From: JAKJEP01 sp964580995
Lineage (GTDB): Bacteria; Planctomycetota; Phycisphaerae; Sedimentisphaerales; SM23-30
DNA length: 64,000 bases
Assembly (NCBI GenBank): GCA_964580995.1
Contig: CAZOMV010000007.1
Location: 26,386-90,385, forward strand
Direction: 5' to 3'
Part shown: positions 45,762-54,718 of the stretch, one piece after another
Layout of the letters: each line of letters begins with the position of its first letter
How positions within the stretch are numbered: position 1 is the first letter of the stretch
Made by a program: the position numbers and the translations under genes
Notes under the pieces: generated by a model
Told to the model about the DNA's origin: nothing
Databases searched by the model: none
Seen by the model: only the letters and a program-made list of their open reading frames with translations

Positions 45762-47204
45762 CTATAAACTGGCAATATTCGGATTGCGTGCCGCCGCCGT
45801 CTCATCCAGACGGCCTACCGGGGTGGTTACCGGGGCAGTCTTGAGTTTTTCTGGGTCGGTTTGAGCCAATTCGGCAATCTCGATCATCGCCGCGACAAAT
45901 GTATCGATGGTTTCCTTGCTCTCCGTTTCCGTCGGTTCGATCATCAGGGCTTCCTTGACAATCAGCGGGAAATATATCGTCGGCGGATGATAACCCATAT
46001 CGATCAAGCCCTTGGCGATATCGAGGGCGTGAATCCCGTGCTCCAACTGCTTCTCCGCGCTGAATACGCATTCATGCTTGCAGAGTCCCGGATAGGGCAG
46101 CTCGTAATGGCCTTCCAGCTTCTTGCGGATGTAATTGGCGTTGAGCACCGCATTCTCCGCCACCCGCTCCAGCCCTTCCCGCCCCAGCATCAGAATATAC
46201 ACATATGCCCGCAGAATGATCGCAAAGTTACCGTAGAAGGGGGCGATGTAGCCGATGGATTTCGGGCGGGCATATTCCAAGGCAAAGGTCCCGTCCTCCC
46301 GCTTGACCACCAGCGAGACGGGCAGATAGTCCAGCAGCTTTTTCACCACACCTACCGGCCCGGCGCCCGGACCGCCGCCGCCGTGCGGCGTGGCGAAGGC
46401 CTTGTGCAGGTTCAAATGCACCAGATCAAAGCCCAGGTCACCCGGCCGTACCTTGCCGACGATGGCGTTGAGGTTGGCCCCGTCATAATACACCAGCCCG
46501 TCCACCCCATGAATGATTTCGCAAATCTCCTGGATGCTCGCATTAAACAGCCCCAGCGTATTCGGGCTGGTTAGCATCAGGCCCGCCACCTGGTCATCCA
46601 CCATACTGCGCAGCGCCTCAATATCCATCCGCCCGTTCTTGCTGGGAACCGTTTCCACTGTATAACCGGCTATCGCCGCACTGGCCGGATTGGTCCCGTG
46701 GGCGCTGTCGGGAATCAGGACTTTGGTTTTGCGGTTGCCTTTATCCCGGTGATAGGCGGCCATAATCATAATCCCGGTCAGCTCCCCATGCGCCCCAGCC
46801 ATCGGCTGCATCGTAAAACCGGCCATTCCGGTGATCTCCCGCAGGAAAATATCCATCTCGTACAGCACCTGCAGCGCCCCCTGCGTCAGCATCCCGCCCC
46901 GCCGCAACTGCGGCAGCAGCGGATGCAAATGGGCAAAACCCGGATAGGCCGCAATGCGTTCCGTCACCTTGGGATTGTATTTCATCGTGCAGGAGCCTAG
47001 CGGATAAAAATTCGTATCCACCCCGAAGTTCCGCCGCGACAATTCCGTAAAATGACGCACCACATCCAGCTCGCTCAATTCCGGCAGCCGGGCGTCGCTG
47101 TCACGCAGCAGCCGCTTGTTGATATTCACCGTAGCCGGTACATCCCGCCGACTGCACCGGATCCCCCGCCGCCCCGCCACACTTTTTTCAAATATCAGTT
47201 TCAT
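45762..47204 (-). CDS. gcvPB: Glycine dehydrogenase (decarboxylating) subunit 2
   Basis: The ATG at 47204 (MKLIFEKSVAGRRG) overlaps the gcvPA stop, so I do not use upstream codons that are in the gcvPA coding region. The 480-residue protein has the PLP-binding lysine in NLHKAFATPHGGGGPG (about residue 265) and DSAHGTNPASA. It is the PLP-bearing half of the split P-protein, which decarboxylates glycine and transfers the aminomethyl group to lipoyl-GcvH. Complete with all partners in the operon. Confidence 0.97.
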   Translation of the reverse strand: MKLIFEKSVAGRRGIRCSRRDVPATVNINKRLLRDSDARLPELSELDVVRHFTELSRRNFGVDTNFYPLGSCTMKYNPKVTERIAAYPGFAHLHPLLPQLRRGGMLTQGALQVLYEMDIFLREITGMAGFTMQPMAGAHGELTGIMIMAAYHRDKGNRKTKVLIPDSAHGTNPASAAIAGYTVETVPSKNGRMDIEALRSMVDDQVAGLMLTSPNTLGLFNASIQEICEIIHGVDGLVYYDGANLNAIVGKVRPGDLGFDLVHLNLHKAFATPHGGGGPGAGPVGVVKKLLDYLPVSLVVKREDGTFALEYARPKSIGYIAPFYGNFAIILRAYVYILMLGREGLERVAENAVLNANYIRKKLEGHYELPYPGLCKHECVFSAEKQLEHGIHALDIAKGLIDMGYHPPTIYFPLIVKEALMIEPTETESKETIDTFVAAMIEIAELAQTDPEKLKTAPVTTPVGRLDETAAARNPNIASL

Positions 47205-48532
47205 AGAACCGCCTCCAGCGCCTCGGCCAGCATACCGATTTCCTGTTTCGTCCGTTTCTCCGTCACCGCCACGAGTATCGAATTCTCCATCCCCTTGTAA
47301 TACCGGCTCAGCGGAAATCCGGCGGCAAATCCTTTCTCGATCAGCCGGCCAATCACATCCGTCGCCTCGCAGGGCAGATCCAGCACAAACTCGTTGTAAA
47401 ACCACTGGGCCTTAAAATGCGGCTTTACCCCGGGAATCGCCGTCAGCCGCTGAAAGGCATAGCTGGCCTTGTCCGCGCAAAGCTGAGACGTTTCCTTGAA
47501 GCCCTCCTTGCCCAGCAGCGAAAGATAAATCAGCGATGTCATCGCACACAGCGCCTCGTTGGAACAGATATTGGAAGTGGCCTTCTCCCGCCGGATATGC
47601 TGTTCCCGCGCCTGCAGCGTCAATACATACCCGCGGCGGTTCTGCCCGTCCCGGGCCTCCCCCACAATCCGCCCCGGCATCTTCCGCACATATTTCATCC
47701 TGGTCGCCATAAAGCCCAGATACGGCCCGCCGAACGACATCGGAATTCCCAGGCTTTGCCCCTCCCCGGTGGCAATATCCACACCCATCGCCCCGGGCGT
47801 CTGCAAAATCCCCAGCGAAATCGGATAACACGACGAAATCAGCATCGCCCCCTTTTCGTGCACCTTCTCCGCCAGATCCGAAAAATCGTCGATACACCCG
47901 AAGAAATTCGGATTCTGCACGATCACCGCCGCCGTCTGCTCGTCCAGACATTCATAAATCGCCTGCCGGTTGGCCAGCCCGTCCTGGGCATGCGTCTGCT
48001 TCAAATCAATCTGCAAATTCCGCGTATAGGACTCGATCATCACCCGGTAAATCGGATTGACGCTGTCATCAATGATAATCTTGTTTCGTCCCGTAATCCG
48101 CAGCGCCATCATCATCGCCTCATACAGCGCCGTCCCGCCGTCATACAGCGAGGCATTGGACGCCTCCATGTCCGTCAGCCGGCAGATCATCGACTGATAT
48201 TCATAGATCGCCTGCAGCGTCCCCTGCGATATCTCCGGCTGGTAGGGCGTATAAGCGGTATAAAATTCGCTCCGGCCGGTTAACGCATACACCGCCGCCG
48301 GGATAAAATGGTCGTAAAATCCGCCGCCCAGAAAACAGGTCAGATGCGTCGAGTTCTTCGCCGCCAGCTCCGCCAGCCGCCCGCGTACCTCCTGCTCGCT
48401 CAGACCCTCCGCCAGCTTCAGGGGGCCGCTGCGCATCCGCGCCGGAATATCGCCGAACAAATCCTCCAGGCTCAGCCCCAGCTCCCCCAGCATTTCCCGC
48501 CGCTGCTCGTCCGTATTGGCTATAAATGGCAT
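47201..48532 (-). CDS. gcvPA: Glycine dehydrogenase (decarboxylating) subunit 1
   Basis: The 443-residue GcvPA subunit has the family's N-terminal YIANTDEQRREML type start (here MPFIANTDEQRREML), FLGGGFYDHFIPAAV, YTPYQPEISQGTLQAIYEYQSMI, and SNICSNEALCAMTSLIYLSLLG near the C-terminus. Its start overlaps the gcvH stop by one base (TAATG), and its end overlaps gcvPB (ATGA), so the genes are translationally coupled. Confidence 0.97.
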   Translation of the reverse strand: MPFIANTDEQRREMLGELGLSLEDLFGDIPARMRSGPLKLAEGLSEQEVRGRLAELAAKNSTHLTCFLGGGFYDHFIPAAVYALTGRSEFYTAYTPYQPEISQGTLQAIYEYQSMICRLTDMEASNASLYDGGTALYEAMMMALRITGRNKIIIDDSVNPIYRVMIESYTRNLQIDLKQTHAQDGLANRQAIYECLDEQTAAVIVQNPNFFGCIDDFSDLAEKVHEKGAMLISSCYPISLGILQTPGAMGVDIATGEGQSLGIPMSFGGPYLGFMATRMKYVRKMPGRIVGEARDGQNRRGYVLTLQAREQHIRREKATSNICSNEALCAMTSLIYLSLLGKEGFKETSQLCADKASYAFQRLTAIPGVKPHFKAQWFYNEFVLDLPCEATDVIGRLIEKGFAAGFPLSRYYKGMENSILVAVTEKRTKQEIGMLAEALEAVL

Positions 48533-48915
48533 TATTCCAGTCCTTCCAGATATTTCTCATACGCCGGGGCGTCCATAATCTCCTTCACCTGGCCCGCGTC
48601 GCTCATCGCCAGCTTGCAGATCCACCCCTGGCCGTAGCAGTCCTGATTTACCAGCTCCGGCTGGGATTCCAGATCGCCGTTCACTTCCGTCACCTTACCG
48701 GCCACTGGCGCAAAAACATCGCTGGCCGCCTTGGAACTCTCAATCGACGCCAGAGTCCCATGCTGGCCCATTTCCTTCCCCGCCGCCGGCAATTCCACAA
48801 ACGTAATCTCGCCCAACTGCTGCTGGGCATAGTCGCTGATCCCCACCGTCGCCACCGTTCCTTCCACCCGCACCCACTCATGATCGCGGGTATAATACAA
48901 TCCTTTCGGTACCAT
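48532..48915 (-). CDS. gcvH: Glycine cleavage system H protein
   Basis: The 127-residue lipoyl carrier has the canonical Lys62 in the ESSKAASDVFAPVAG motif, with GISDYAQQQLGEITFVELP before it. It carries the aminomethyl intermediate between GcvP and GcvT. It lies 30 bases downstream of gcvT, and its stop codon overlaps the gcvPA start by one base. Confidence 0.97.
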   Translation of the reverse strand: MVPKGLYYTRDHEWVRVEGTVATVGISDYAQQQLGEITFVELPAAGKEMGQHGTLASIESSKAASDVFAPVAGKVTEVNGDLESQPELVNQDCYGQGWICKLAMSDAGQVKEIMDAPAYEKYLEGLE

Positions 48916-48945
48916 ATTTACTTCCTTCTGTTATCCTTGATCCAA

Positions 48946-50232
48946 TTAAAATTTCGCGAATCGTGTTACTGCTTTCCCTTCAATATCCGCATTTAGTTTT
49001 TGTTCCATCTCCACCTTTTCCAGCCGCCCCTGCTGCACATGCCCCGCATTCCGCGCCAGATAATAAATCCCCGCCGCCGCCCCCGGCGCCAAAACCCCCT
49101 TCTGCACATACGCCAGCGCCACCTGCTTTTCCTCCACCCTGGCGCAGCTCAGAACCCAACCCCGGCAAACACCCGCCCCGTCCAACACTCCGTCGCCCTC
49201 CCGCACCGGCCGTACCCCTTTCTGCCCCGGCAGTTCCAGCCGCACCACTTCCATGCTCTGCTCCGCCTGCCGTTTCTGCATCGCCTCCTTCCCGATGAAA
49301 AACTCCTTCTCCAGCTTAACCGCCCAACCATACCCTGCTTCCCACGGCGAAATATCATACTTACCCGCTAGCTCATGCCCATATAGCGGAAAGCCCGCCT
49401 CAATCCGCAGACTGTCCCGCGCCCCCAGCCCGCAGAACTGCACTCCCACCGCCGACCCCTTTGCCAGCAGCAAATCCCACCACCGCTCCGCCTGCGCCGG
49501 CTCCACGTACAACTCAAACCCCATCTCCGCCCCCGTATATCCCGTCCGCGCCGCCAGCACGTCTAAGCCCTGGATCCGCGTCTCGATAAACGACCCGCGT
49601 TTGAGCGCTGTCAACTTTTCCTGCTCCGCCGGGCTGTCCATCAGCGACAACAGGATCTCCCGGCTGGCCGGCCCCTGCAGTGCCAGATCCACCCGCCCCC
49701 GCGATCCCGCCCCCTCCCGCAAATCAATTATTTCCGGCCAGGCAGGCAGCTTCCGCCCGGGGTTCTTCACATCCACAGCCGCATTGCCCCGCCTCAGCGC
49801 CTCCAGATACGCCTTCACCTTCAGCTCATTGGCGGCATTGACCACCACCATAAACCTCTCCGCCCCGCGGCGATATAGGAACAGATCATCCAGCACTTCC
49901 CCCGCCGCATCCAATATATACGAATATTGCGACCCGCCCACCGCCATTTTGCTCACATCGTTAGTTAATAGAAAATTCAAAAACGGCAGCACCGTGGTCC
50001 CCGCCACCTCCAGCACCCCCATATGCGTACAATCGAAAAGCCCCGCCGCCTTCCGCACCGCCTCATGCTCCTGGCTGATGGCCCCATACCACAGCGGCAT
50101 CAGATACCCCGCGAAATCCGCCATATGCGTCGTTAAGCCAAGATGACGCCGGTAAAGCACGCTCTCCTTTGGTACGGCCGCTTGCGGAATAAATTCAAAT
50201 TTTCCTGTCTTTTTTTCCATTTCCTGATCCAT
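48946..50232 (-). CDS. gcvT: Glycine cleavage system T protein (aminomethyltransferase)
   Basis: The 428-residue protein transfers the methylene of the aminomethyl group to tetrahydrofolate. It shows the GcvT pattern (MPLWYGAISQEHEAVRKAAGLFDCTHMGVLEVAG, NDVSKMAVGGSQYSYILDAAGEVLDDLFLYR, GYTGAEMGFELYVE, ARDSLRIEAGFPLYGHEL). The start may be the ATG at 50232 (MDQEMEKK) or the one at 50220; the ribosome site does not settle it. It is the first gene of gcvTHPAPB. I searched the 366-base upstream region for a glycine riboswitch and did not see its conserved core. Confidence 0.95.
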   Translation of the reverse strand: MDQEMEKKTGKFEFIPQAAVPKESVLYRRHLGLTTHMADFAGYLMPLWYGAISQEHEAVRKAAGLFDCTHMGVLEVAGTTVLPFLNFLLTNDVSKMAVGGSQYSYILDAAGEVLDDLFLYRRGAERFMVVVNAANELKVKAYLEALRRGNAAVDVKNPGRKLPAWPEIIDLREGAGSRGRVDLALQGPASREILLSLMDSPAEQEKLTALKRGSFIETRIQGLDVLAARTGYTGAEMGFELYVEPAQAERWWDLLLAKGSAVGVQFCGLGARDSLRIEAGFPLYGHELAGKYDISPWEAGYGWAVKLEKEFFIGKEAMQKRQAEQSMEVVRLELPGQKGVRPVREGDGVLDGAGVCRGWVLSCARVEEKQVALAYVQKGVLAPGAAAGIYYLARNAGHVQQGRLEKVEMEQKLNADIEGKAVTRFAKF

Positions 50233-50548
50233 CCTTAATGCCCGATGAAACCATTACCTCCCAACTCCAGCATCATAACAATTCTGCTAAAATTAACAAA
50301 AGTTTTTTCCTGTCAAGAATGAGTTTTTTTTCTTTCCAAAGTATGCCTAACCTCCATTTTGCAAAACCTTAGTCTTAAAAAGAATTTTATCCATCCGTTA
50401 CTCCTTGACAAACATACTTTTTCCGCCTTCTCCCCTTTCCGGACAGCCCTGCTTCCTACAACCGGGAAACTAATTTTCAAGTAAATCCATCTTGTATTCC
50501 GATGAGAAATATGGTATAAAAGAACATAGAAACGGATGGAAACGCCAA

Positions 50549-50564
50549 AAGTCAATATTGACTT
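50549..50564. promoter_or_regulatory. 16-bp palindrome upstream of the structured RNA
   Basis: AAGTCAATATTGACTT is a perfect palindrome about 35-50 bases upstream of the inferred RNA start. It could be an operator or part of the -35 region; its role is unknown. Confidence 0.4.
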
Positions 50565-50592
50565 GCAAAAACAGCTCTGGCTTCCCGATAAT
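50563..50592 (+). promoter_or_regulatory. Candidate promoter of the structured RNA
   Basis: TTGCAA at 50563-50568 and GATAAT at 50587-50592 are 18 bases apart. That would place the start near 50599, about 15 bases before the closing stem of the RNA. An alternative promoter upstream (TTGTAT and TATAAA, 17-base spacer) would start near 50526. Confidence 0.4.
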
Positions 50593-50598
50593 ATGGGA

Positions 50599-50866
50599 AC
50601 AACGAGCTTTTGACGATGGCGTCTAAACTTGCGAGCAAGCCTCTGCCCTGTTTGTTATGTCAGGCGTATTTTGAAGAACCGATACCCATAATCCTGGGAA
50701 GCCAGATCTTAAACGCCGGTTGTGCCTGCCAGCCAGGATTTCTGGACATAAGCAACGGTTACCCACATGGAAATACTGGGTTCTTCTAAATGCCTTACAG
50801 ACGGCATCGCGGTGGAGGCTACTCATATAACCCCAGGCTTGTTGCCCCGCCAACAAGCCTTTTTTC
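50599..50866 (+). ncRNA. ssrS: Structured non-coding RNA, possible 6S RNA
   Basis: This strand has no protein gene but ends in a strong intrinsic terminator, so a transcript is expected. A closing stem pairs GATGGCGTCT (50615-50624) with AGACGGCATC (50799-50808), 9 of 10 positions. Inside is a large asymmetric loop holding a small hairpin (CTTGC-GA-GCAAG). A long stem follows: AGGC (50662-50665) and GAAGAACC (50673-50680) pair with GGTTCTTC (50779-50786) and GCCT (50792-50795). Then comes AATCCTGG/CCAGGATT (50690-50697 / 50733-50740). The ~194-nt rod with a central bubble and a 3' ...CGGCATC... resembles 6S RNA. I did not see SRP, tmRNA or RNase P signatures. The identity is tentative. Confidence 0.55.
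50835..50866 (+). terminator. Rho-independent terminator of the structured RNA
   Basis: AGGCTTGTTG (50835-50844), loop CCCCGC, CAACAAGCCT (50851-50860), then TTTTTT and C. The 10-bp stem is perfect and no plus-strand protein gene lies upstream, so it terminates an RNA gene. Confidence 0.9.
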
Positions 50867-51033
50867 TTGAAAAAATGCCGTTTCCACCTGCTTTTTCACC
50901 CTATTTTCCTCCACACCCCCAAAATCCCATACATCCCCCAATAAAATTAACCGATATTCTTGACATGGAACCGAACCGGTGTTAAAAGAGGCATAATCAG
51001 TTTAGTTACAAACAGTTGGATAAGGAGCGAACC

Positions 51034-51726
51034 GTGAAAAAACAAATACGCAATCTACTCGTGCTAACCGTAAGTCTGGCTCTCCTGGCCGCCCTGGGCT
51101 GCACCAGCCGAACCATGCCCCTCCAGAAACACTTTGCCGACATCAAAACCGCGCAGACCAACTCCACCCAGGTCATGGACCTCCTGCCCGAAAAAGGCCT
51201 GCTCCTGACCACCAACGCCGTCTCCTCCTTCAATAAAAAAGGCTGGAGCAAAGAAGTCGGTATCGTCCGTTTCGCCGAAGCCGATTCCACCGTTCAGCGC
51301 AAAGACTATATGCAGATCCGCAGCCAACTGGCCGTTATCCCCATCTTCGTGGATGAAAAACTGCTCCTCCAGATCCAGACCGTCGTCCCCACCGAACAAC
51401 TCAACGAACCGTATGAAAACGACATGCGTAAACACGAAGCGATCTTACGCTTCTGCCACGAGGGCCTCAAAGAAGACGGCAAAACCTTTAGCCAGGACCA
51501 GCAGACCGAATCCCTCATCGGTCTGGCCCGCACCGCCCTCGGCGTCGGTATCCAGCAGTTCACCGCCCGGCCCCGCGAAGCCGAACAACTGCTCAGCCCC
51601 AAAGGCTTCACCTACGAACACCCCAACCTCGGTAAATGCCGCCTCAACCTCTTCCAGCAGGACAACAACGTCTTCACCGTCATCGTCCGCGGTGGCGGCT
51701 GGACCGACCCCGTCACCCCCTGGTAA
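51034..51726 (+). CDS. Lipoprotein of unknown function
   Basis: The GTG at 51034 (VKKQIRNLLVL) has AAGGAG upstream at the right spacing, so I prefer it to an upstream TTG (51016). The 230-residue protein has a lipoprotein signal (LTVSLALLAALGC). The mature part shows repeated hydrophobic/charged stretches (LLPEKGLLLTTNAVSSFNKKG, LRFCHEGLKEDGKTFSQDQQTESLIGLARTALGVG) and no recognised domain. It is followed closely by a glycosyltransferase gene, on the same strand. Confidence 0.75.
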   Translation: MKKQIRNLLVLTVSLALLAALGCTSRTMPLQKHFADIKTAQTNSTQVMDLLPEKGLLLTTNAVSSFNKKGWSKEVGIVRFAEADSTVQRKDYMQIRSQLAVIPIFVDEKLLLQIQTVVPTEQLNEPYENDMRKHEAILRFCHEGLKEDGKTFSQDQQTESLIGLARTALGVGIQQFTARPREAEQLLSPKGFTYEHPNLGKCRLNLFQQDNNVFTVIVRGGGWTDPVTPW

Positions 51727-51785
51727 AATCCTTTTCAGATAACCAATTGAATGATGAGAAAAGCGGGATAGCCAAGGCATTCTCC

Positions 51786-53126
51786 ATGTCCAGGACAATT
51801 ACCATAGCCATTGGAACCGTCTTTCAGGATGCCGGTGATGCAACCCGGGCACTGGAAATCGCGCAAGGTATTTCCGAGCATGCCCCGCAGGGAATCCATC
51901 CCAGACTGGTTTTTCTTTCCCGTGGAAGCCGCTTCGAGGGGCGGGCGGAAGAATTGGGATTCGAGATCTTCAAGGCTCACCCACCAATGAGCGGAATCGG
52001 CCTGCACCAGGATTTGAAAATGAAACCCGGTGAACTTGTCGGCGAACCGCAGATCGCCTATGAACTTTTACAAGGTGAGATAGAAGCATACAACAAAATC
52101 CGGCCGGATATAATTCTTCACGGCTTCTGGCCTTTTGGATCCATTGCCCGGCGAATGTTGGACAGGACAGTTCCGGGGATCTGCTTCACTCCTCTTCCCA
52201 TTCACGAAAATCTTTTCCGCGTCCTTCCCGATGCCCCGGAAGAAATCAAAGTGCTCGCCTATCTTCCCCATCGAATGCGGAAATATTTCGTCAACCACCT
52301 TCCCTTATTTATACGCCGCCGATTACCTCTCCTGCGGCACAGGAATATCCGCTGGGCGGCACAAAGATCCGGTTGGAATGGAAAGCCGCTTTTGAATATC
52401 TTCGACATGCTCCAGGCGGACTTGACTTTGGTGAATGACCTTTCTGATTTTTACGCAGGCATATCCTTTCCGGCAACCTTTCAATTTACAGGACCTGTTT
52501 TCTCCTCGCCTTCTGCCGGAGATGCGATGGATAATCGGATTCAGAAGGTCTTTGATTCGGATCACGCCGCCCCTAAGGTGTTCTGTACCCTGGGAAGTTC
52601 CGGGGTGAAAGATCAGCTTCTGGAGATAGTGAAAGTCTTTACCACCGGAACGGGGACCAAGTGGAATGCGGTTATTCTTTCACCATCTTCCGTGTGCCCG
52701 ATCGACGAAGCCCGAAAAATACTCGGCCCCAGAAATGGTGTTTTTCTCACCGACTCTTTTGTTCCAGCCAGACTGGTCAATGCGATGGCAGATGTTGTCG
52801 TCTGTCATGGCGGCCAGGGTACCCTGCAAACGGCAATCTGTTCCGGCACTCCGCTGGTCGGACTGGCGACCCAACAGGAACAGCAGATCAATCTGGACCA
52901 TATTGCCATGTATGGGGCGGGCATCCGCATACCGGCCCGGCATTGGAAATACCAGATCATTCAAAAAACCATCGCGGACGTGTTATTGAACCGCCGTTAT
53001 AAAGAAAATGCCTTGCGATTGAAGAATCGTATGGAACAAAACAACGGAAAGGAAAAGAGCGCTCTGGCAGTCTGGACTTTCCTTCGTAAATCGGCGATCG
53101 TCCCGACCGTATCGAACCCCGCGTAG
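51786..53126 (+). CDS. UDP-glycosyltransferase-type GT1 enzyme
   Basis: The ATG at 51786 (MSRTITIAIGTVFQDAGDATRALEIAQG) has AAGG upstream; earlier in-frame codons lie inside the lipoprotein gene. The 446-residue protein fits the GT1/macroside-type two-Rossmann fold, with VFCTLGSSGVKDQLLEIVKVF and the donor-binding VVCHGGQGTLQTAICSGTPLVGLATQQEQQINLD motif. The motif ends in QQEQQIN, not the plant-like DQxxN. It would transfer a sugar to a small acceptor or glycolipid. No signal peptide. A donor and acceptor cannot be named. Confidence 0.85.
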   Translation: MSRTITIAIGTVFQDAGDATRALEIAQGISEHAPQGIHPRLVFLSRGSRFEGRAEELGFEIFKAHPPMSGIGLHQDLKMKPGELVGEPQIAYELLQGEIEAYNKIRPDIILHGFWPFGSIARRMLDRTVPGICFTPLPIHENLFRVLPDAPEEIKVLAYLPHRMRKYFVNHLPLFIRRRLPLLRHRNIRWAAQRSGWNGKPLLNIFDMLQADLTLVNDLSDFYAGISFPATFQFTGPVFSSPSAGDAMDNRIQKVFDSDHAAPKVFCTLGSSGVKDQLLEIVKVFTTGTGTKWNAVILSPSSVCPIDEARKILGPRNGVFLTDSFVPARLVNAMADVVVCHGGQGTLQTAICSGTPLVGLATQQEQQINLDHIAMYGAGIRIPARHWKYQIIQKTIADVLLNRRYKENALRLKNRMEQNNGKEKSALAVWTFLRKSAIVPTVSNPA

Positions 53127-53540
53127 TCAAACGACGCCCTGTCGAGAAAGCGTGGCAATATTGGGTTATGGAAATCTGATGACGGTCTTTTTTTTGCATA
53201 TTCGGGAAAATATGGTATATTTTGGATAACCCGACCAGATGTCCGGTGAAAAAAAGAGCCGTCCCCTCCTGGTTCTGTGGGTTCCCAACCCGCCGCCGGG
53301 CATCGTTTTTTTATATCCAACAGAAGCATTTTATTTACAATAGGTTACGAGCAATTGGCGTTCGCTTATTTTTGTTTGGCAAGATAGACAAACCAGTATA
53401 ACCAGTTCAAAATATATAAACTATTGACAAGATAGGGAATTTTAACGAAAATCAGAGCTTGGATTCCCGGAAGTTCTAGCCCAAGTTACGCAGTTGGGGG
53501 ATTAAAACGGTCTTTACGATAGCACCAAGGCGGTTTTTTG
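53127..53540. other. Intergenic region between the GT1 gene and the IS remnant
   Basis: About 410 bases without a supported gene. A possible intrinsic terminator lies near 53275-53320 (GGGTT-CCC-AACCC, then CCGGG and a run of seven T), suiting the GT1 gene, but the stem is weak. The right end, near 53484-53513, contains CCCAAGTTACGCAGTTGGGG, likely the terminal sequence of the IS1634-type element. Confidence 0.45.
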
Positions 53541-54662
53541 TCAAAAGTCTTCACTACATTTTACTATTTTCTCCAGCCTTTGCAGGCGTTGCGGCAGGGT
53601 CAGCCCCAGGCGGTTGAGCAGTACCTTTTGTGCCTCGTCGGGACTAACCACACACCGTAATCGGATCCGTTTGTCAATACGGCCATCCGCGGTTTTGGCC
53701 GGCAGGACCACATCGCCGCTCTTTATCTTGGCAAACTCCTGCAATAAGGTCCGCGGGGCATCGCCCAGACCGGAACGTTTCATCCACTGGCCCAGCGTCT
53801 TCCACATCCCATACGCCAAAAAGCATACCAGGATGTGCGCCTCAACCCGTTGTGCCTTCTGATGCCAGATCGGACGGATCGACAGTTCATCTTTGGTGAT
53901 ACGGAACGCCCATTCGGCCTCGGTGAGCTATATATATCGCTTCCACAAGACGGCCGGATCGGTATCGGTCAGGTTGGTACGCAGCAGGTAGCATCCTTCC
54001 GATAACGACGTCCATTGCGACCATCGTTTGCTGCGTTTCCATGTCATGGTCAGACGCTTCTTGCCGACGGGATTGGGAAGGGGTGCAATCTGTATCTCAA
54101 ACGCGCCTGCCGCACGCCAGTACTTTTGCTGCAAACGCCCCAGTCTTCTATACGCATCGGCAGGGTCTTTGAGCCGACCGCTGTCTATGGATACCTCGAG
54201 TTTATGGAGCGAGGTCTCCATCCGTTCCATAAAACGTTCATGGATGGCTTTCTCTTTTTCCTGCCGGTCCTTGCTGCGGGCCAGGATAAAGGTCTCTTGA
54301 CCGGTATCTGTCGTTACCAGTTTGACCTCGGCGCCGGCCTGCACCTCGTGCCAGTCCTTATCCGTAAGATACCGCTCGAACTGCTTTAACATACTTTTGG
54401 GCGTTCCCACGATATAGGAGCCGTTGCGACTCCGGATGAATTTCAGATTCTCTTCGGATACCATCCCTCGATCCGTCACCCAGACGCGGCTGGCCCGGGC
54501 GTATTGGGCTTCCATGGAGGTTACGATCTGCTCGACCGTCTGGGAATCGTGAGTATTGCCGGCAAAGACTTGATAACCGATCGGCATTCCTTCCTCCGTA
54601 ACCACCAGCCCTATGCAGACCTGAAGACAGTCGGGACGGGAATCTCTCGAATAGCCTCGCTT
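53484..54662 (-). mobile_element. IS1634-type insertion sequence, truncated remnant
   Basis: The element holds only the C-terminal part of the transposase (see the pseudogene). Its outer end is probably near CCCAAGTTACGCAGTTGGGG. Its inner (5') side stops abruptly at 54662 where the ISAzo13-like element begins, so the rest of the IS1634 element has been lost. Confidence 0.7.
53541..54662 (-). pseudogene. IS1634 family transposase, 5'-truncated with in-frame nonsense codon
   Basis: Read leftward from 54662, the frame encodes RGYSRDSRPD...VCIGLVVTEEGMPIGYQVFAG and RVWVTDRGMVSEENLKFIRS, typical of IS1634 transposases. It continues to the motif WKRYI, where a TAG stop lies at 53930-53928. Beyond it the same frame goes on (LTEAEWAFRITKDELSIRPIWHQKAQRVEAHI...MAYGMWKTLGQWM) to a proper stop at 53541. 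The relatives' sequence implies a CAG (Gln) codon turned to TAG. The N-terminal ~40% is missing. The gene is therefore a pseudogene. Confidence 0.85.
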
Positions 54663-54682
54663 AGGGATCGTAAGGAAATAAC
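54663..54682 (+). repeat. Left terminal inverted repeat of the ISAzo13-like element
   Basis: AGGGATCGTAAGGAAATAAC matches the complement of 55876-55895 in 16 of 20 positions. Confidence 0.7.
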
Positions 54683-54718
54683 TTCAGCAAAAACACGATT
54701 TCTGCCAATAGATGGGAT

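Larger units (their letters stand above)
50233..50598. other. Intergenic region upstream of the gcv operon
   Basis: No supported gene. The plus strand holds a candidate promoter for the ncRNA and a 16-bp palindrome (AAGTCAATATTGACTT at 50549-50564). No glycine-riboswitch core is recognisable. Confidence 0.5.

Noticed and set aside
50233..50598. Glycine riboswitch upstream of gcvT
   Set aside because: Searched for the conserved glycine aptamer core on the minus strand and did not find it.
50599..50866. tmRNA, RNase P RNA or SRP RNA as identity of the structured RNA
   Set aside because: No tmRNA ends or resume frame, no RNase P GAGGAAAGTCC-like core, and no SRP GGAAGG-loop motif were seen.
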